Shown: one piece after another, positions 7,429 through 16,106 of the stretch
Position numbering within the stretch: position 1 is the first letter of the stretch
Layout of the letters: each line of letters opens with the position of its first letter
DNA from: a virus
Length of the DNA stretch: 64,000 nucleotides
IMG/VR virus record: IMGVR_UViG_3300028274_000006
Coordinates: 1 to 64,000 of that record
Strand: one strand, 5' to 3'
Made by a program: the position numbers and the translations under genes
The notes under the pieces: generated by a model
What the model saw: the letters and a program-made list of their open reading frames with translations, nothing else
What the model was told of the DNA's origin: nothing
Database searches by the model: none

Positions 7429-7456
7429 ACGGCGGAGCCGTCACCCAAAGAGGTGA
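7429..7456 (+). promoter_or_regulatory. Tandem leader hairpins covering the portal RBS
   Basis: ACGGC-GGA-GCCGT (7429-7441) is followed by TCACC-CAAAGA-GGTGA (7441-7456). The Shine-Dalgarno (AGAGGTGAT) is in the 3' arm of the second stem, two bases before ATG 7458. Kept in unit B with one weakened pair. Suggests controlled translation of the portal. Confidence 0.55.
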
Positions 7457-7457
7457 T

Positions 7458-9194
7458 ATGGCAAGAAAAAGCAAAGCAAGGTCCAACGAGACTTTAGCAA
7501 AAGAGATAGTTAACAAATACACTCATTCCCTAACCTGGAGACAACCTTTCAAAGAGAAATGGGATCGGTTTTATAAAATGTACCGATCTTACTTGGATGA
7601 CACCAATTACCCTTGGCAGTCTAATGTTTGGGTTCCTTATTCATTTTCAACTGTAGAGACCTTAGCACCTAGAATGGTGGCAAGGCGTCCTCAGATTGAT
7701 GTAATGCCTCGTGAGGCAGCGGATGAAGAGTATGCTGAAATTCAATCTAAGTTAATTGACTTTGAGTGGGAAGCTATGAACGCTGATGACATTATGGAAG
7801 ACGCAGTTAAGTCTCAGTTAATGTATGGCACAGCTATCATCAAGGTCTTTTGGAAAACAGAGACGGCTGAAGTCGTTAAGAAAGAACCAGTAGATGAAAC
7901 CTTCCCAGAACTAGGAATCGTAGAAGAAGAAGTTGAAGAGACAACTTTTGACGGACCAGAGATTGAGCTGATTGACCTTTATGACTTCTTTTGGGATCCA
8001 CGAGCTATTGATATAGAATCATCTCGTTGGGTTGCACACAGAATGTACAGAGGGCTTGATCACTTAAAAGAGTTACAAAAACAAGGTGTTTATAAGAATA
8101 TCTCTCTCTTAGAGAATGCAGCTATAGTATCTGATGATGACCAGAAGGCTCAACGCAGAGGAGTATTGGGCGTTGCTGTTCCAGATTCTCTAGAAGCCAA
8201 TGAAGAGGGTAAGCAGATGATAGAGTTAATTGAGTACTGGGAGAACGACAGAGTAGTCACAGTTGCCAATAGATCTATCGTTGTTAGAGATGAACCAAAC
8301 CCCTATAGACACGGCAAGAAGCCGTTTGTAAGGATTGTGGATCAATCAGTTCCTCACGAGTTCTTAGGCATTGGTGAACTAGAACCTATTGAAACACTAC
8401 AGTATGAGCTTAATGACCGTCGCAATCAGAGAATGGATAACATTACCCTAGCTCTTAACAGAATGTGGAAGGTTAAGAACGGAGCCAATGTAGATGAGGA
8501 TGAGTTAGTAAGTGATGCGGGTGGTGTTGTACATACAGACGACATTAATGGTGTAGAGCCTTTAATAATGCCTGATGTTACCGGATCAAGCTACAACGAA
8601 GAGACTTTAATCAAGGGCGATATTCAACAAACCACAGGAGTCTCAGACTTCACTCGTGGAGTTGGATCTGATGCACTAGCTAATGATACCGCTACTGGTA
8701 TCTCACTCATTCAAGAAGCAGGAAACGCTAGATTTAGACTAAAGATTAGAAACCTTGAGTACGGCATTGAAGAGATTGGTCGCATGATGGTCTCTCTAAA
8801 CGAACAGTTCCTCACTGAGGAAAAAGTAATTCGTATTATGGGAGACGAAGGATTTGAGTGGACAACAATTAAACCAGATGATCTGAGAGGAAATTTTGAT
8901 GTAATGGTACAAAGCGGTTCTACACTTCCAAGCAATGAAGCTGTAGAGCGTAAGCAAACTATGGAGATGTTCCAGATATTTGCAGGTGATCCCGAAGTTA
9001 ATCAACGTGAATTAAAGAAAAGGGTTTTAGAGACCTTTGGTATTAAGAATCTTGATAAACTTTTAACACCTGGCACTGGAGAAGCTCCGCTAGAACAACC
9101 ATTACCCAGCTTGGCGGAGGCTCCAGCCCCAGGACCAGGACAACTAGACCAGCAAGGGATTTTACAAAGCGCATTAGCTCCTGAAAGGGTTTAA
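7458..9194 (+). CDS. Portal protein
   Basis: 578 residues; forms the dodecameric ring through which DNA enters and leaves the head. N-terminal YPWQSNVWVPYSFSTVETLAPRMV segment, conserved DFFWDPRAID, the VPHEFLGIGELEPIETLQYELNDRRN region and a proline/alanine-rich tail ending SALAPERV. Follows terL as usual. The unit B copy (42970) is the same length, with differences concentrated in the middle acidic part and the tail. Confidence 0.92.
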   Translation: MARKSKARSNETLAKEIVNKYTHSLTWRQPFKEKWDRFYKMYRSYLDDTNYPWQSNVWVPYSFSTVETLAPRMVARRPQIDVMPREAADEEYAEIQSKLIDFEWEAMNADDIMEDAVKSQLMYGTAIIKVFWKTETAEVVKKEPVDETFPELGIVEEEVEETTFDGPEIELIDLYDFFWDPRAIDIESSRWVAHRMYRGLDHLKELQKQGVYKNISLLENAAIVSDDDQKAQRRGVLGVAVPDSLEANEEGKQMIELIEYWENDRVVTVANRSIVVRDEPNPYRHGKKPFVRIVDQSVPHEFLGIGELEPIETLQYELNDRRNQRMDNITLALNRMWKVKNGANVDEDELVSDAGGVVHTDDINGVEPLIMPDVTGSSYNEETLIKGDIQQTTGVSDFTRGVGSDALANDTATGISLIQEAGNARFRLKIRNLEYGIEEIGRMMVSLNEQFLTEEKVIRIMGDEGFEWTTIKPDDLRGNFDVMVQSGSTLPSNEAVERKQTMEMFQIFAGDPEVNQRELKKRVLETFGIKNLDKLLTPGTGEAPLEQPLPSLAEAPAPGPGQLDQQGILQSALAPERV

Positions 9195-9605
9195 ATGAGT
9201 GACTTTGCGTTTAGGCAGGCATTGCAAACAAATCAACCATCTGGAGAAAGTATTGAGTCTAAAGTAAGGACTACATCAGAAGGAGTGGACTTTGGAGTTA
9301 ATGAATCAAAAGAGGATGTTCCATTCTCTGACTATGAACAGGTGGCAGGACAACCACTCGTAGCAGAGTTCTTTGGACTAGGTCAGGAGTACAACCTAAA
9401 CCAAAGCAATACTAAATCAAAGATAGATGAGGTAACCGGCTTTGTTAACAAGTTTATAGAAGATGGTAGGTTAGAGAATAATGCAGAAACGGGTAAGATG
9501 ATTATAAGTAAGCTATTAGAAGGACTCGGAGAACCAAACGAAGAGCGTGGAGTAAGGCTTGATAGGCTTTATCACTTTGTAATGGCAAAAAGGAAACATG
9601 GCTAG
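9195..9605 (+). CDS. Probable head-associated protein, unknown
   Basis: 136 residues starting directly after the portal stop. Disordered N-terminus, then a GQPLVAEFFGLGQEY segment and a helical domain. The GQP(L/F)VA(E/D)(F/Y)FG pattern recurs in the protein at 57387 and more weakly at 17675, so these may share a fold. Missing from unit B at this position. Confidence 0.65.
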   Translation: MSDFAFRQALQTNQPSGESIESKVRTTSEGVDFGVNESKEDVPFSDYEQVAGQPLVAEFFGLGQEYNLNQSNTKSKIDEVTGFVNKFIEDGRLENNAETGKMIISKLLEGLGEPNEERGVRLDRLYHFVMAKRKHG

Positions 9606-10416
9606 CGATCACAAATCAGAATACACAGTTCAGAACTTAGCTAATTATTCAGCCGATAAAACAGTTGATCCACCCCTATGGACAAAGGGAGCAATGTATT
9701 GGGACGGTGCAGCTTGGGTAAGACAAGACAACGTTCTAGCTGCTGGAACTAATACCATTGGTAAGGTTTATGTAACTGATGGAACGGATGATGCGGATGT
9801 AGTGTCTAATTCAGGATCTACTGATAATTTAGATGGAACTAATGGACTGGTTACAGCAGCAGCTCTTTATGGAAGAGTTGGTGATACTTCTGTCAAGCCA
9901 ATTAAGCAAGACGGATCAACACACTCATTGTGTACTATTGACTATGAACATTGTGAGGTTCACTCGGGAAGCCATTATGAAACTAGAATAAACAAGGATA
10001 TGCCTAATGGTGGAACTTTTGGAATAGCTTTTACAACTCCAAATACAACAAAGTGGCCACATATGATTTTTGCAGTAGATGTTGAATTAGAGGCAGATAT
10101 TATTCTTTATGAGAATGTAACTTCATGGACTGGTGGAACTGCAATTACTCCACTTAATTCAAACAGAAATTCTGGCAACACATCAGGAATTACAGACATG
10201 GTGTTTGATCCAACCATGACCCTTGGTACTCCAATTACTTTAGGTCATTCCGTAATAGGCTCTGGTAAAAAAGTAGGTGGAATGGGTAGGTCTGCTGAAG
10301 AATTTGTATTAAAACAAAACACTACCTATTATTTTTTAGCATCAAATCAGGTTGCTGGTTCAGCCAATGAATGTAATTTCAATTTAACCTGGTACGAACA
10401 TACAGATAAAGATTAA
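9598..10416 (+). CDS. Probable head decoration/fibre protein
   Basis: 272 residues, beta-rich. Contains KVYVTDGTDDADV, a central beta-sandwich-like region and an end (VLKQNTTYYFLASNQ...NLTWYEHTDK) of a kind common in phage capsid-associated proteins. Its place between portal and scaffold supports a head surface role. Absent from unit B. Exact function not provable here. Confidence 0.65.
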   Translation: MASDHKSEYTVQNLANYSADKTVDPPLWTKGAMYWDGAAWVRQDNVLAAGTNTIGKVYVTDGTDDADVVSNSGSTDNLDGTNGLVTAAALYGRVGDTSVKPIKQDGSTHSLCTIDYEHCEVHSGSHYETRINKDMPNGGTFGIAFTTPNTTKWPHMIFAVDVELEADIILYENVTSWTGGTAITPLNSNRNSGNTSGITDMVFDPTMTLGTPITLGHSVIGSGKKVGGMGRSAEEFVLKQNTTYYFLASNQVAGSANECNFNLTWYEHTDKD

Positions 10417-10417
10417 T

Positions 10418-10690
10418 ATGAAAACAGCAAAAGAAATCCGTGATGCCAAGAGCCGGATAATACATCAAGGCAAATTAGTTGCCGAACTAGAATTGCATGA
10501 AGGATACAAGCTCCTAGAGAGTAAATTAGATATCCTTTGTGAGGATGCAAAAGAATCAGTCTTAGCATCTGAATCCTTTGAGGACTTCCGCTATAGACGG
10601 GGGTACTTAGATGGAATTAATGCTCTTATGCAGGAGGTTGACACGATCATCTCCAAAGGCAAGAAACAAGAGCAGCTAATTAAAAAGTAA
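10418..10690 (+). CDS. Small conserved head-region protein
   Basis: 90 residues, helical, with a conserved core (LCEDAKES(V/I)LASESFEDFRYRRGYLDG). The unit B homologue (44706) is highly similar and follows the portal directly. Position suggests head assembly; function unknown. Confidence 0.75.
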   Translation: MKTAKEIRDAKSRIIHQGKLVAELELHEGYKLLESKLDILCEDAKESVLASESFEDFRYRRGYLDGINALMQEVDTIISKGKKQEQLIKK

Positions 10691-10694
10691 ATAA

Positions 10695-10800
10695 GTTGTA
10701 GGTTACAAGCAGCAAGGCAGCTCTCTTTCTTAATTGACTGTTCCGTCTGTTTCCTTATATACGCACAAAGCTAGTTGCTTTGTTGCTCGTAGCTTACAAC
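10695..10800 (+). promoter_or_regulatory. 27-bp conserved hairpin enclosing a promoter
   Basis: 10695-10721 pairs with 10774-10800 over 27 positions with one mismatch and a few G-U pairs. The loop contains TTGACT (10734) - 16 bases - TATATA (10756), a plausible promoter. A local hairpin CAAAGC/GCTTTG (10766-10782) competes with the 3' arm. Unit B keeps all of this (44982-45084) with G-U to A-U changes in the stem. No U-tract follows, so it is not a simple terminator. Confidence 0.6.
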
Positions 10801-10815
10801 GGTTAAAGGAGACTT

Positions 10816-11601
10816 ATGTCTAAACCAAAAACCGACGCAGCCTCCAGTGAAGTTAAGGGTGGGAGTGCGGAATTATCCAACAACCCCGAATTACTAAAAC
10901 TGGAACAAGCAGTGAAAGCTGAGGCTGGTACGGCTAAATCACCTGAAACTTCTTCCGAAGAGAAGGAGGTTCTTGAAGCCCCAGAACACGGACAAGCATT
11001 TCAAGAGCTTTCAGAGAAGAAAGGCTTTAAAAGCGTTGATGAACTCGTAAGGGCTTATCAAACAACCGAAGGATATTCTACTCAACTGTCGCAAGAGATG
11101 AAGGAACTTCGTGAAGAGATAAAGCAGTCAAATGCTCCTCAGTCTGAAGATCCATACGGCGACTTACCGCAAGAGCAGAAACAAGCTCTAGACCTTTTGC
11201 GTAACGTCGTAAATGAAGAGATACAAAAAAGTATCTCACCAATTAAGGAAGATTTTGAAGTCAAGAAGGCATCCGAACAGCTTAACGCTATTCGCGATTC
11301 TTTTAAAGGCGTTTCTGACGCTGATCTTGATGCTGCAATCTCTCGTAAAGAGAGCATTCCGGGTTTATCCCTGGAAGAAGCAGTTAAAATCGTAACTTAT
11401 GAGGCTGCTCGTAGTGACGGAACTACTCAAAGGAAGAGAGCTGCAAAGACAAAACAGAAGAATAGAGCTTATGTTGAGTCTGGTAAAACGTCTAAAACAG
11501 GCGGAGATATTGATTACTCTAAACTCTCATTGGAAGAACTAGAGTCAATACTCCCCAAAGCTGGTCAATTTATTGATCACAAGGGCATTTTACAAAAGTA
11601 A
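10816..11601 (+). CDS. Probable capsid scaffolding protein
   Basis: 261 residues, strongly charged and helical, with a disordered acidic N-terminus and a basic end (TTQRKRAAKTKQK). Location immediately before the capsid gene and composition fit a scaffolding protein that is lost from mature heads. The unit B copy (45100) is the same length. RBS AAAGGAGA. Confidence 0.75.
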   Translation: MSKPKTDAASSEVKGGSAELSNNPELLKLEQAVKAEAGTAKSPETSSEEKEVLEAPEHGQAFQELSEKKGFKSVDELVRAYQTTEGYSTQLSQEMKELREEIKQSNAPQSEDPYGDLPQEQKQALDLLRNVVNEEIQKSISPIKEDFEVKKASEQLNAIRDSFKGVSDADLDAAISRKESIPGLSLEEAVKIVTYEAARSDGTTQRKRAAKTKQKNRAYVESGKTSKTGGDIDYSKLSLEELESILPKAGQFIDHKGILQK

Positions 11602-11622
11602 TAATTATTAGGAGAAACAACA

Positions 11623-12543
11623 ATGGCATTAACAACCACTGGTACCCTCTCCTCAGTTGTCAAGTCTTACTATGACCGACGCTTTCTTATGAGAGCCGAA
11701 GCAGAGTTTGTCTACAAACAACTTGGACGCATTGGTGTCGTTCCAGCTAACGAAGGTAAAACTGTCGTTTGGAACCGATATACCAATCCAAGTGCTAAGA
11801 CTTCAGCACTGACAGAAGGTACAGACCCAACGCCAAGCGGATTGAGCGCATCATTAGTATCCGCAACCATTAGCCAATACGGCAACTTTGAACAAGTTAC
11901 CGATATTTTGAGCTTAACTGCAATTGATAATTCAATTTCATCCGCAGTTGAACTCTTGGCTTATGAAGCAGCCTTGAGCATTGACACTGTCATTCGTGAC
12001 ATTGCCGCCGCAACCACAAGCATTATCTACGCCTCTGGCGTTGCAAATAGAACTTCTATTTCAGCCACAGACGTTATGCAAGTTGCAGATGTTCGTAAGA
12101 CTGTTCGTGAGCTGAAAAGCAACAATGCTAAACCTCAGATGAAGAGCGGCACATTTATGGCCGTCATTCACCCTGATGTTGAGTATGACTTGCAAGGTGA
12201 CAGTAACTGGGTAAACGCATCCATCTATACCGAACAGGGTATTGGACAAGTTTACAACGGTGAAGTCGGTAAACTATATGGTGTTCGTTTCTTGAACACC
12301 ACTCAAGCTCCTATCTTAGTGAACTCCGGTTCCTCTGATGGCGTAGAGGTTTATCAATCACTTTTCTTCGGCGAAGAAGCATTTGGAGTTTCCGAACTTC
12401 AAAACCTAACCACTTATGTGGATAGTCCTTCTCCAAGAAGTGCTCTACGAATGTACAGTGACGTTGGTTGGAAGGCTGGCTTTACCGCCAAAATTCTCAA
12501 CGACAACTTCATGTATAGTGTTGAGTCTGCTGCTACACAATAA
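11623..12543 (+). CDS. Major capsid protein, N4-gp56 family
   Basis: 306 residues. Starts MALTTTGTLSSVVKSYYDRRFL and contains GKTVVWNRYTNPS, LTEGTDPTPSGL and a GNFEQVTDILSLTAID strand, the recognisable layout of the N4-gp56-like capsid family (HK97 fold). RBS TTAGGAGA. The unit B copy (45911) is the same length and highly similar. Followed directly by a terminator. Confidence 0.9.
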   Translation: MALTTTGTLSSVVKSYYDRRFLMRAEAEFVYKQLGRIGVVPANEGKTVVWNRYTNPSAKTSALTEGTDPTPSGLSASLVSATISQYGNFEQVTDILSLTAIDNSISSAVELLAYEAALSIDTVIRDIAAATTSIIYASGVANRTSISATDVMQVADVRKTVRELKSNNAKPQMKSGTFMAVIHPDVEYDLQGDSNWVNASIYTEQGIGQVYNGEVGKLYGVRFLNTTQAPILVNSGSSDGVEVYQSLFFGEEAFGVSELQNLTTYVDSPSPRSALRMYSDVGWKAGFTAKILNDNFMYSVESAATQ

Positions 12544-12564
12544 AATTTGTAGTATCATCCAATT

Positions 12565-12586
12565 AGGCTCCTTCGGGAGCCTTTTT
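12565..12586 (+). terminator. Rho-independent terminator after the capsid gene
   Basis: AGGCTCC-TTCG-GGAGCCT stem-loop with a stable UUCG tetraloop, then a run of T. Identical in unit B (46851-46872). Ends or attenuates the scaffold-capsid transcript. Confidence 0.9.
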
Positions 12587-12591
12587 GGTTG

Positions 12592-12600
12592 TGCTATAAT
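12592..12600 (+). promoter_or_regulatory. Extended -10 promoter for the GroES-like gene
   Basis: TGCTATAAT directly downstream of the terminator, matching the extended -10 consensus. No good -35 box, which is usual for this class. Conserved in unit B (46879-46887); the same core occurs at 34443 and 36875. Confidence 0.7.
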
Positions 12601-12621
12601 AATTTTGAAAGGAACAGACAC

Positions 12622-12900
12622 ATGATTATCCCAACAAATGAGAACGTGCTTGTTAAAGGTATTAAGCGTGAGAAGATTAAAACCGACTCAGGCATTTACC
12701 TGTCAGGAGGCACAAGCCAACAGGAGGAATCCTTGAGGTATGGAGAGATATTTCACCCAGGAGCTACCGAGTATTCTAAAGGAGATAAGATCTTCTACAG
12801 TGCTTATAGTGCTGTATGGGTAAACGATGAAGCTGGTACCGAGTATCAATTACTAAGCCAACTAGATATAATGGCAAAAGATGAACCCAAGAAGGCTTGA
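12622..12900 (+). CDS. GroES-like co-chaperonin
   Basis: 92 residues from ATG 12622. MIIPTNENVLVK, SGIYLSGG, LRYGEIFHPG, DKIFYSAYSAV and DIMAKDE align with the strands of Cpn10 (N-terminal barrel strand, mobile-loop region, C-terminal DILA-like strand). Phage co-chaperonins such as T4 gp31 replace GroES so that GroEL can fold the capsid protein; its position directly after the capsid gene fits. Own promoter, so its level can be set separately. Homologue at 46918. Confidence 0.82.
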   Translation: MIIPTNENVLVKGIKREKIKTDSGIYLSGGTSQQEESLRYGEIFHPGATEYSKGDKIFYSAYSAVWVNDEAGTEYQLLSQLDIMAKDEPKKA

Positions 12901-13177
12901 AACACTACTGAAGCAAGCTAATCCTCGTTTTAGAGTCAGACAGCGTGGACTCAATCACATTGGAGGGATATTCTTAGGATCGTCATTCATAGCCACCTTC
13001 ACAAAGGGACACATCCCACTAAATTCATATAGGTTAGTTTTCAAGAAGAAAGACACTCTAGGAGAGAAGATTATCAAACGTGGTCGTGGTGACTTACTAC
13101 AGATCTTAGTTCGTCGTGGTATTTTGAAGAGGCTAGACTCAATAAGAATTAAATGGGGGATTGATGCCAAAGATTAG
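12881..13177 (+). CDS. Small basic protein, unknown
   Basis: 98 residues, very basic at the C-terminus (RGRGDLLQILVRRG). Overlaps the end of the GroES-like gene and the start of the glycosyltransferase. Homologue at 47177 with conserved GHIPLNSYR. No family recognised. Confidence 0.7.
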   Translation: MNPRRLETLLKQANPRFRVRQRGLNHIGGIFLGSSFIATFTKGHIPLNSYRLVFKKKDTLGEKIIKRGRGDLLQILVRRGILKRLDSIRIKWGIDAKD

Positions 13178-14573
13178 CTGTATTATATCAACCTATAACA
13201 GAGCAGATCATTTTTTACCAAAGGCAATAGACTCAGTTTTGTCTCAGACGTTTAAAGACTGGGAATTGGTCATTGTAGACGACTCAAGCACCGATGATAC
13301 CAAAAAAGTAGTAAACTCCTATCAAGACGACCGCATTAGATACCTCAAAACCGGCTCTAATTCTGGTAGTGATACCAAGCCTAAGAACTTGGGCACCAAA
13401 GAATCCAAAGGTGAATATATTTGCTACTTAGATGACGACGTGCAGTACCGTGAACATGCTTTTGAGATTCTAGTAGCGGAATTAGATGGAAACAAAGACT
13501 TGGACATTGTTTATGGAGATATGTGGATTAAACCTCGTGAAGAGGCTGGGATAGCATTTGACTTTGATGTACAGTTTCTCATGCTTAGAAACTACATAGA
13601 CACTTCAGCGGCCATGATGAGACGTGAGGCTATGTTTGAGATTGGTGGCTGGGATGAGAAGCTACCCAAGTTTGTAGATTGGAATGTATGGGTGAGGATG
13701 GCTAAGGCTGGATTAAAGTTTAAGAGGATTGAGGAGTTTACATTTGATTACTATTTACATGAAGACGCTAAGTCACAGAAAGTTAAAACAGATATGTATA
13801 TGCATCCTAAGCTGGGGATGCTGTTTGTACCCACGTTTAGTCCTAGTGGATGTGAAATACGGCTGCCTTATTTAAGCAACGACGACTCCGTTTTTAAGGT
13901 GGCCATATTTACTATTCACTACAACCGATTGGATTACTCTAAGGATACTTATAGGGAGATGATGCTGACAGCAGGCTATGAGTTTGACTGGTTCTGTAGA
14001 GACAATGGAGATGATGGAACACTAGATTGGTTGATTAAAGACACCAACGCAATCATTGACCGCAAGGATGTTGGGAAGAACTTAGGTATTACCAAGTCCA
14101 GCAACAACCTTATAGAGCTTATTAAGGACACTGGAGAGTATGACATTATCATAAAAGTGGATAACGACGTTGAGTTCCAGACGTATGGATGGTTAAAAGA
14201 TATTGTGGATATGTGGAAAAGAAACCACATGGCCTATATCTCACCTTATGTTGAAGGACTCTTTCACAACCCAGGCGGTGCTAGAAGGATAGGGTTTGGA
14301 ATGATTGGCGATGAGTTTATTGAAGTTACCAACCACATAGGAGGAATCTTTGCCGCTATAGACGCTAAGGCTTATGACAGCTTTAGATGGGAAGACCAGA
14401 TGTTACATGGCAATCAGGATGCAGAAGCTAGCATGGCTTTTAGGAAAATGGGATATATGCCCTGCTATTACCCCAAGCATAGAATCACTCACAGAGACGG
14501 CACTGAAGGACAACAACAGAAATACAAGAAATACTTTGAGAGAAGGAAAGAAGAAAAGACCACAAAGGCATGA
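13164..14573 (+). CDS. Two-domain family-2 glycosyltransferase
   Basis: About 469 residues from ATG 13164, with GGGGGA upstream. The N-terminal GT-A domain has CIISTYNRAD, VIVDDSSTDDT and a YLDDDVQ DxD-type motif. A second GT2-like domain begins near residue 250 (AIFTIHYNRLDYSK, KVDNDVEFQTYGW). Probably transfers two sugars or is bifunctional. The unit B copy (47460) is nearly identical at DNA level over its first ~190 bases, then diverges. Confidence 0.85.
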   Translation: MPKISCIISTYNRADHFLPKAIDSVLSQTFKDWELVIVDDSSTDDTKKVVNSYQDDRIRYLKTGSNSGSDTKPKNLGTKESKGEYICYLDDDVQYREHAFEILVAELDGNKDLDIVYGDMWIKPREEAGIAFDFDVQFLMLRNYIDTSAAMMRREAMFEIGGWDEKLPKFVDWNVWVRMAKAGLKFKRIEEFTFDYYLHEDAKSQKVKTDMYMHPKLGMLFVPTFSPSGCEIRLPYLSNDDSVFKVAIFTIHYNRLDYSKDTYREMMLTAGYEFDWFCRDNGDDGTLDWLIKDTNAIIDRKDVGKNLGITKSSNNLIELIKDTGEYDIIIKVDNDVEFQTYGWLKDIVDMWKRNHMAYISPYVEGLFHNPGGARRIGFGMIGDEFIEVTNHIGGIFAAIDAKAYDSFRWEDQMLHGNQDAEASMAFRKMGYMPCYYPKHRITHRDGTEGQQQKYKKYFERRKEEKTTKA

Positions 14574-15427
14574 AACAATACCCTTATGTTTTTCCCTACT
14601 TTGGCTATGATGAGACATCAGCGGGCAATGTATTGATTCATAAGTTTTGTCACTTAATTAACGAGCTTGGTGGTAAAGCCTACATGGCTACCGACATTAC
14701 TCATCCAGATCTAAACACTCCTAAAATAAACAACATACAAGGCGTAGACGATAAGTGCATTGTTGTCTCTCCTGAGAACATCAATCATTTAACCTATGGC
14801 GGTGATTACATAGTTAAGTACATCCAGGCTGACTATGAGAAGATTGGTAGGGGCAAAGTTGATTTGGCTGGAGTAGATGATGTGTGGTGCTTTGCAAAGA
14901 CATTGTTTCCTAAGCATTGGGGTGGAGAAGTTAAGGTTTGTCATTTTAATACCGTTGATCTTAGTTTGTTTAATGAAGACGAGAAGTTTGAGAGAAAGGG
15001 CAACATTTGTTACGTCGGTAGAATGGGCGGTAAGGTTGATACATCAATTCTAAAAGACATGAAAGACCTAACTGCAATTACCCATGATTTCCCAAAAGAC
15101 AGAAAAGACCTTATTAAACTCATGCGTAGTAGTGAGTGGTGTTATATATTCTCCAATACTTCAATAGGCAGTGAAGCCATTATGTGTGGCTGCCCAGTGG
15201 TTATGCATGAGAATTTCTCAATGGCTTATGCCTTTGACGAGTATGGTGAAGACGGGAAGTTGTACGGTATGGCTATAGGTAACTCACTAGAGCAAATGGA
15301 GTGGGCTAAGAAAACAGTTAAGAAGTTTCAGGAGAAGGTTTACTGGCATGAAAGCCAAAAGGAGAAAAGAGTACTGGCCTTCATGGAAGATACTCAAAAA
15401 GGATTACATGAAAAACTACTCGGTTGA
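14570..15427 (+). CDS. Probable GT-B glycosyltransferase
   Basis: 285 residues. N-terminal DETSAGNVLIHKFCHLINELG resembles the acceptor-side domain; the C-terminal half has a GNICYVGRMGG turn and an FSNTSIGSEAIMCGCPVVMHEN segment matching the nucleotide-sugar-binding E..xGxPV signature of GT-B enzymes. Overlaps neighbours by a few bases. Not present in unit B, where other sugar genes occupy the slot. Confidence 0.7.
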   Translation: MKQYPYVFPYFGYDETSAGNVLIHKFCHLINELGGKAYMATDITHPDLNTPKINNIQGVDDKCIVVSPENINHLTYGGDYIVKYIQADYEKIGRGKVDLAGVDDVWCFAKTLFPKHWGGEVKVCHFNTVDLSLFNEDEKFERKGNICYVGRMGGKVDTSILKDMKDLTAITHDFPKDRKDLIKLMRSSEWCYIFSNTSIGSEAIMCGCPVVMHENFSMAYAFDEYGEDGKLYGMAIGNSLEQMEWAKKTVKKFQEKVYWHESQKEKRVLAFMEDTQKGLHEKLLG

Positions 15428-16106
15428 AGTTCTGGTGATGGCTCACTATGCTCAGAGAAGCGAGAACATGCTGAAGCTAATTAATGCTTTGAAGAACCAG
15501 ACTTACAAACACATGTATATCACTGTCTTTGATGATGGAGAGATTGACCTAGATGTAGAAGGTGTGAACTATATTAGAACGACTGACATGTACCACATTA
15601 CGGCTAGGAACAGCTTGGCTGCCATGAGTGCTGCTGACTATGTTCTTACAATAGACGATGACATGATTCCAGGTACAAGATATGTAGAGAATCTTATTAA
15701 GTATGCTCGGAATCTACCTGGTTCTATCATTGGTGTTGAGGGAGGCAGATTAGTTCCTGGAGACACCCCATATACCTCTGGAATGACAGAGAGTACTCAT
15801 ATAATGGTAGAGGTTGATTATCTGATTAGAAGCATGCTACTCCCTCATAAGGTTATTGGGGCTTCTGTAGATATGCACTGCCGCAATAGAGAAAAGATTG
15901 GCTCTGAGTTTATAGATGATCTGCTGTTTAGCTTGGCAAACAAATATATGTTGAAGAACACCAACTTTATTGTTCCAGCAAAGGGCGACTTTGGATATGA
16001 TAATATATCTGATATGGGGGTGGGTCAATCTAAAAGCTCACAACACTACCTTACTAGAGATATGTTTTGTAAGTATATAATGGAGGAATATGCAAATATC
16101 AGTTAA
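15408..16106 (+). CDS. GT-A glycosyltransferase-like protein
   Basis: 232 residues from ATG 15408 (AAGGA upstream); the longer frame from 15348 would overlap the previous gene by 80 bases. VEVLVMAHYAQRSENMLKLINAL, VFDDGE and VLTIDDDMIPG (DxD-type) mark a family-2-like GT-A fold. The substrate cannot be told. No close match in unit B. Confidence 0.75.
   Translation: MKNYSVEVLVMAHYAQRSENMLKLINALKNQTYKHMYITVFDDGEIDLDVEGVNYIRTTDMYHITARNSLAAMSAADYVLTIDDDMIPGTRYVENLIKYARNLPGSIIGVEGGRLVPGDTPYTSGMTESTHIMVEVDYLIRSMLLPHKVIGASVDMHCRNREKIGSEFIDDLLFSLANKYMLKNTNFIVPAKGDFGYDNISDMGVGQSKSSQHYLTRDMFCKYIMEEYANIS

Noticed and set aside
10695-10800. Rho-independent terminator before the scaffold gene
   Set aside because: The stem is long but there is no T-tract after the 3' arm and a promoter-like sequence lies in the loop.
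15348-15407. Longer N-terminus for the 15408 glycosyltransferase
   Set aside because: The extension overlaps the preceding gene by 80 bases and is very basic and unlike a GT start, while ATG 15408 has AAGGA upstream.
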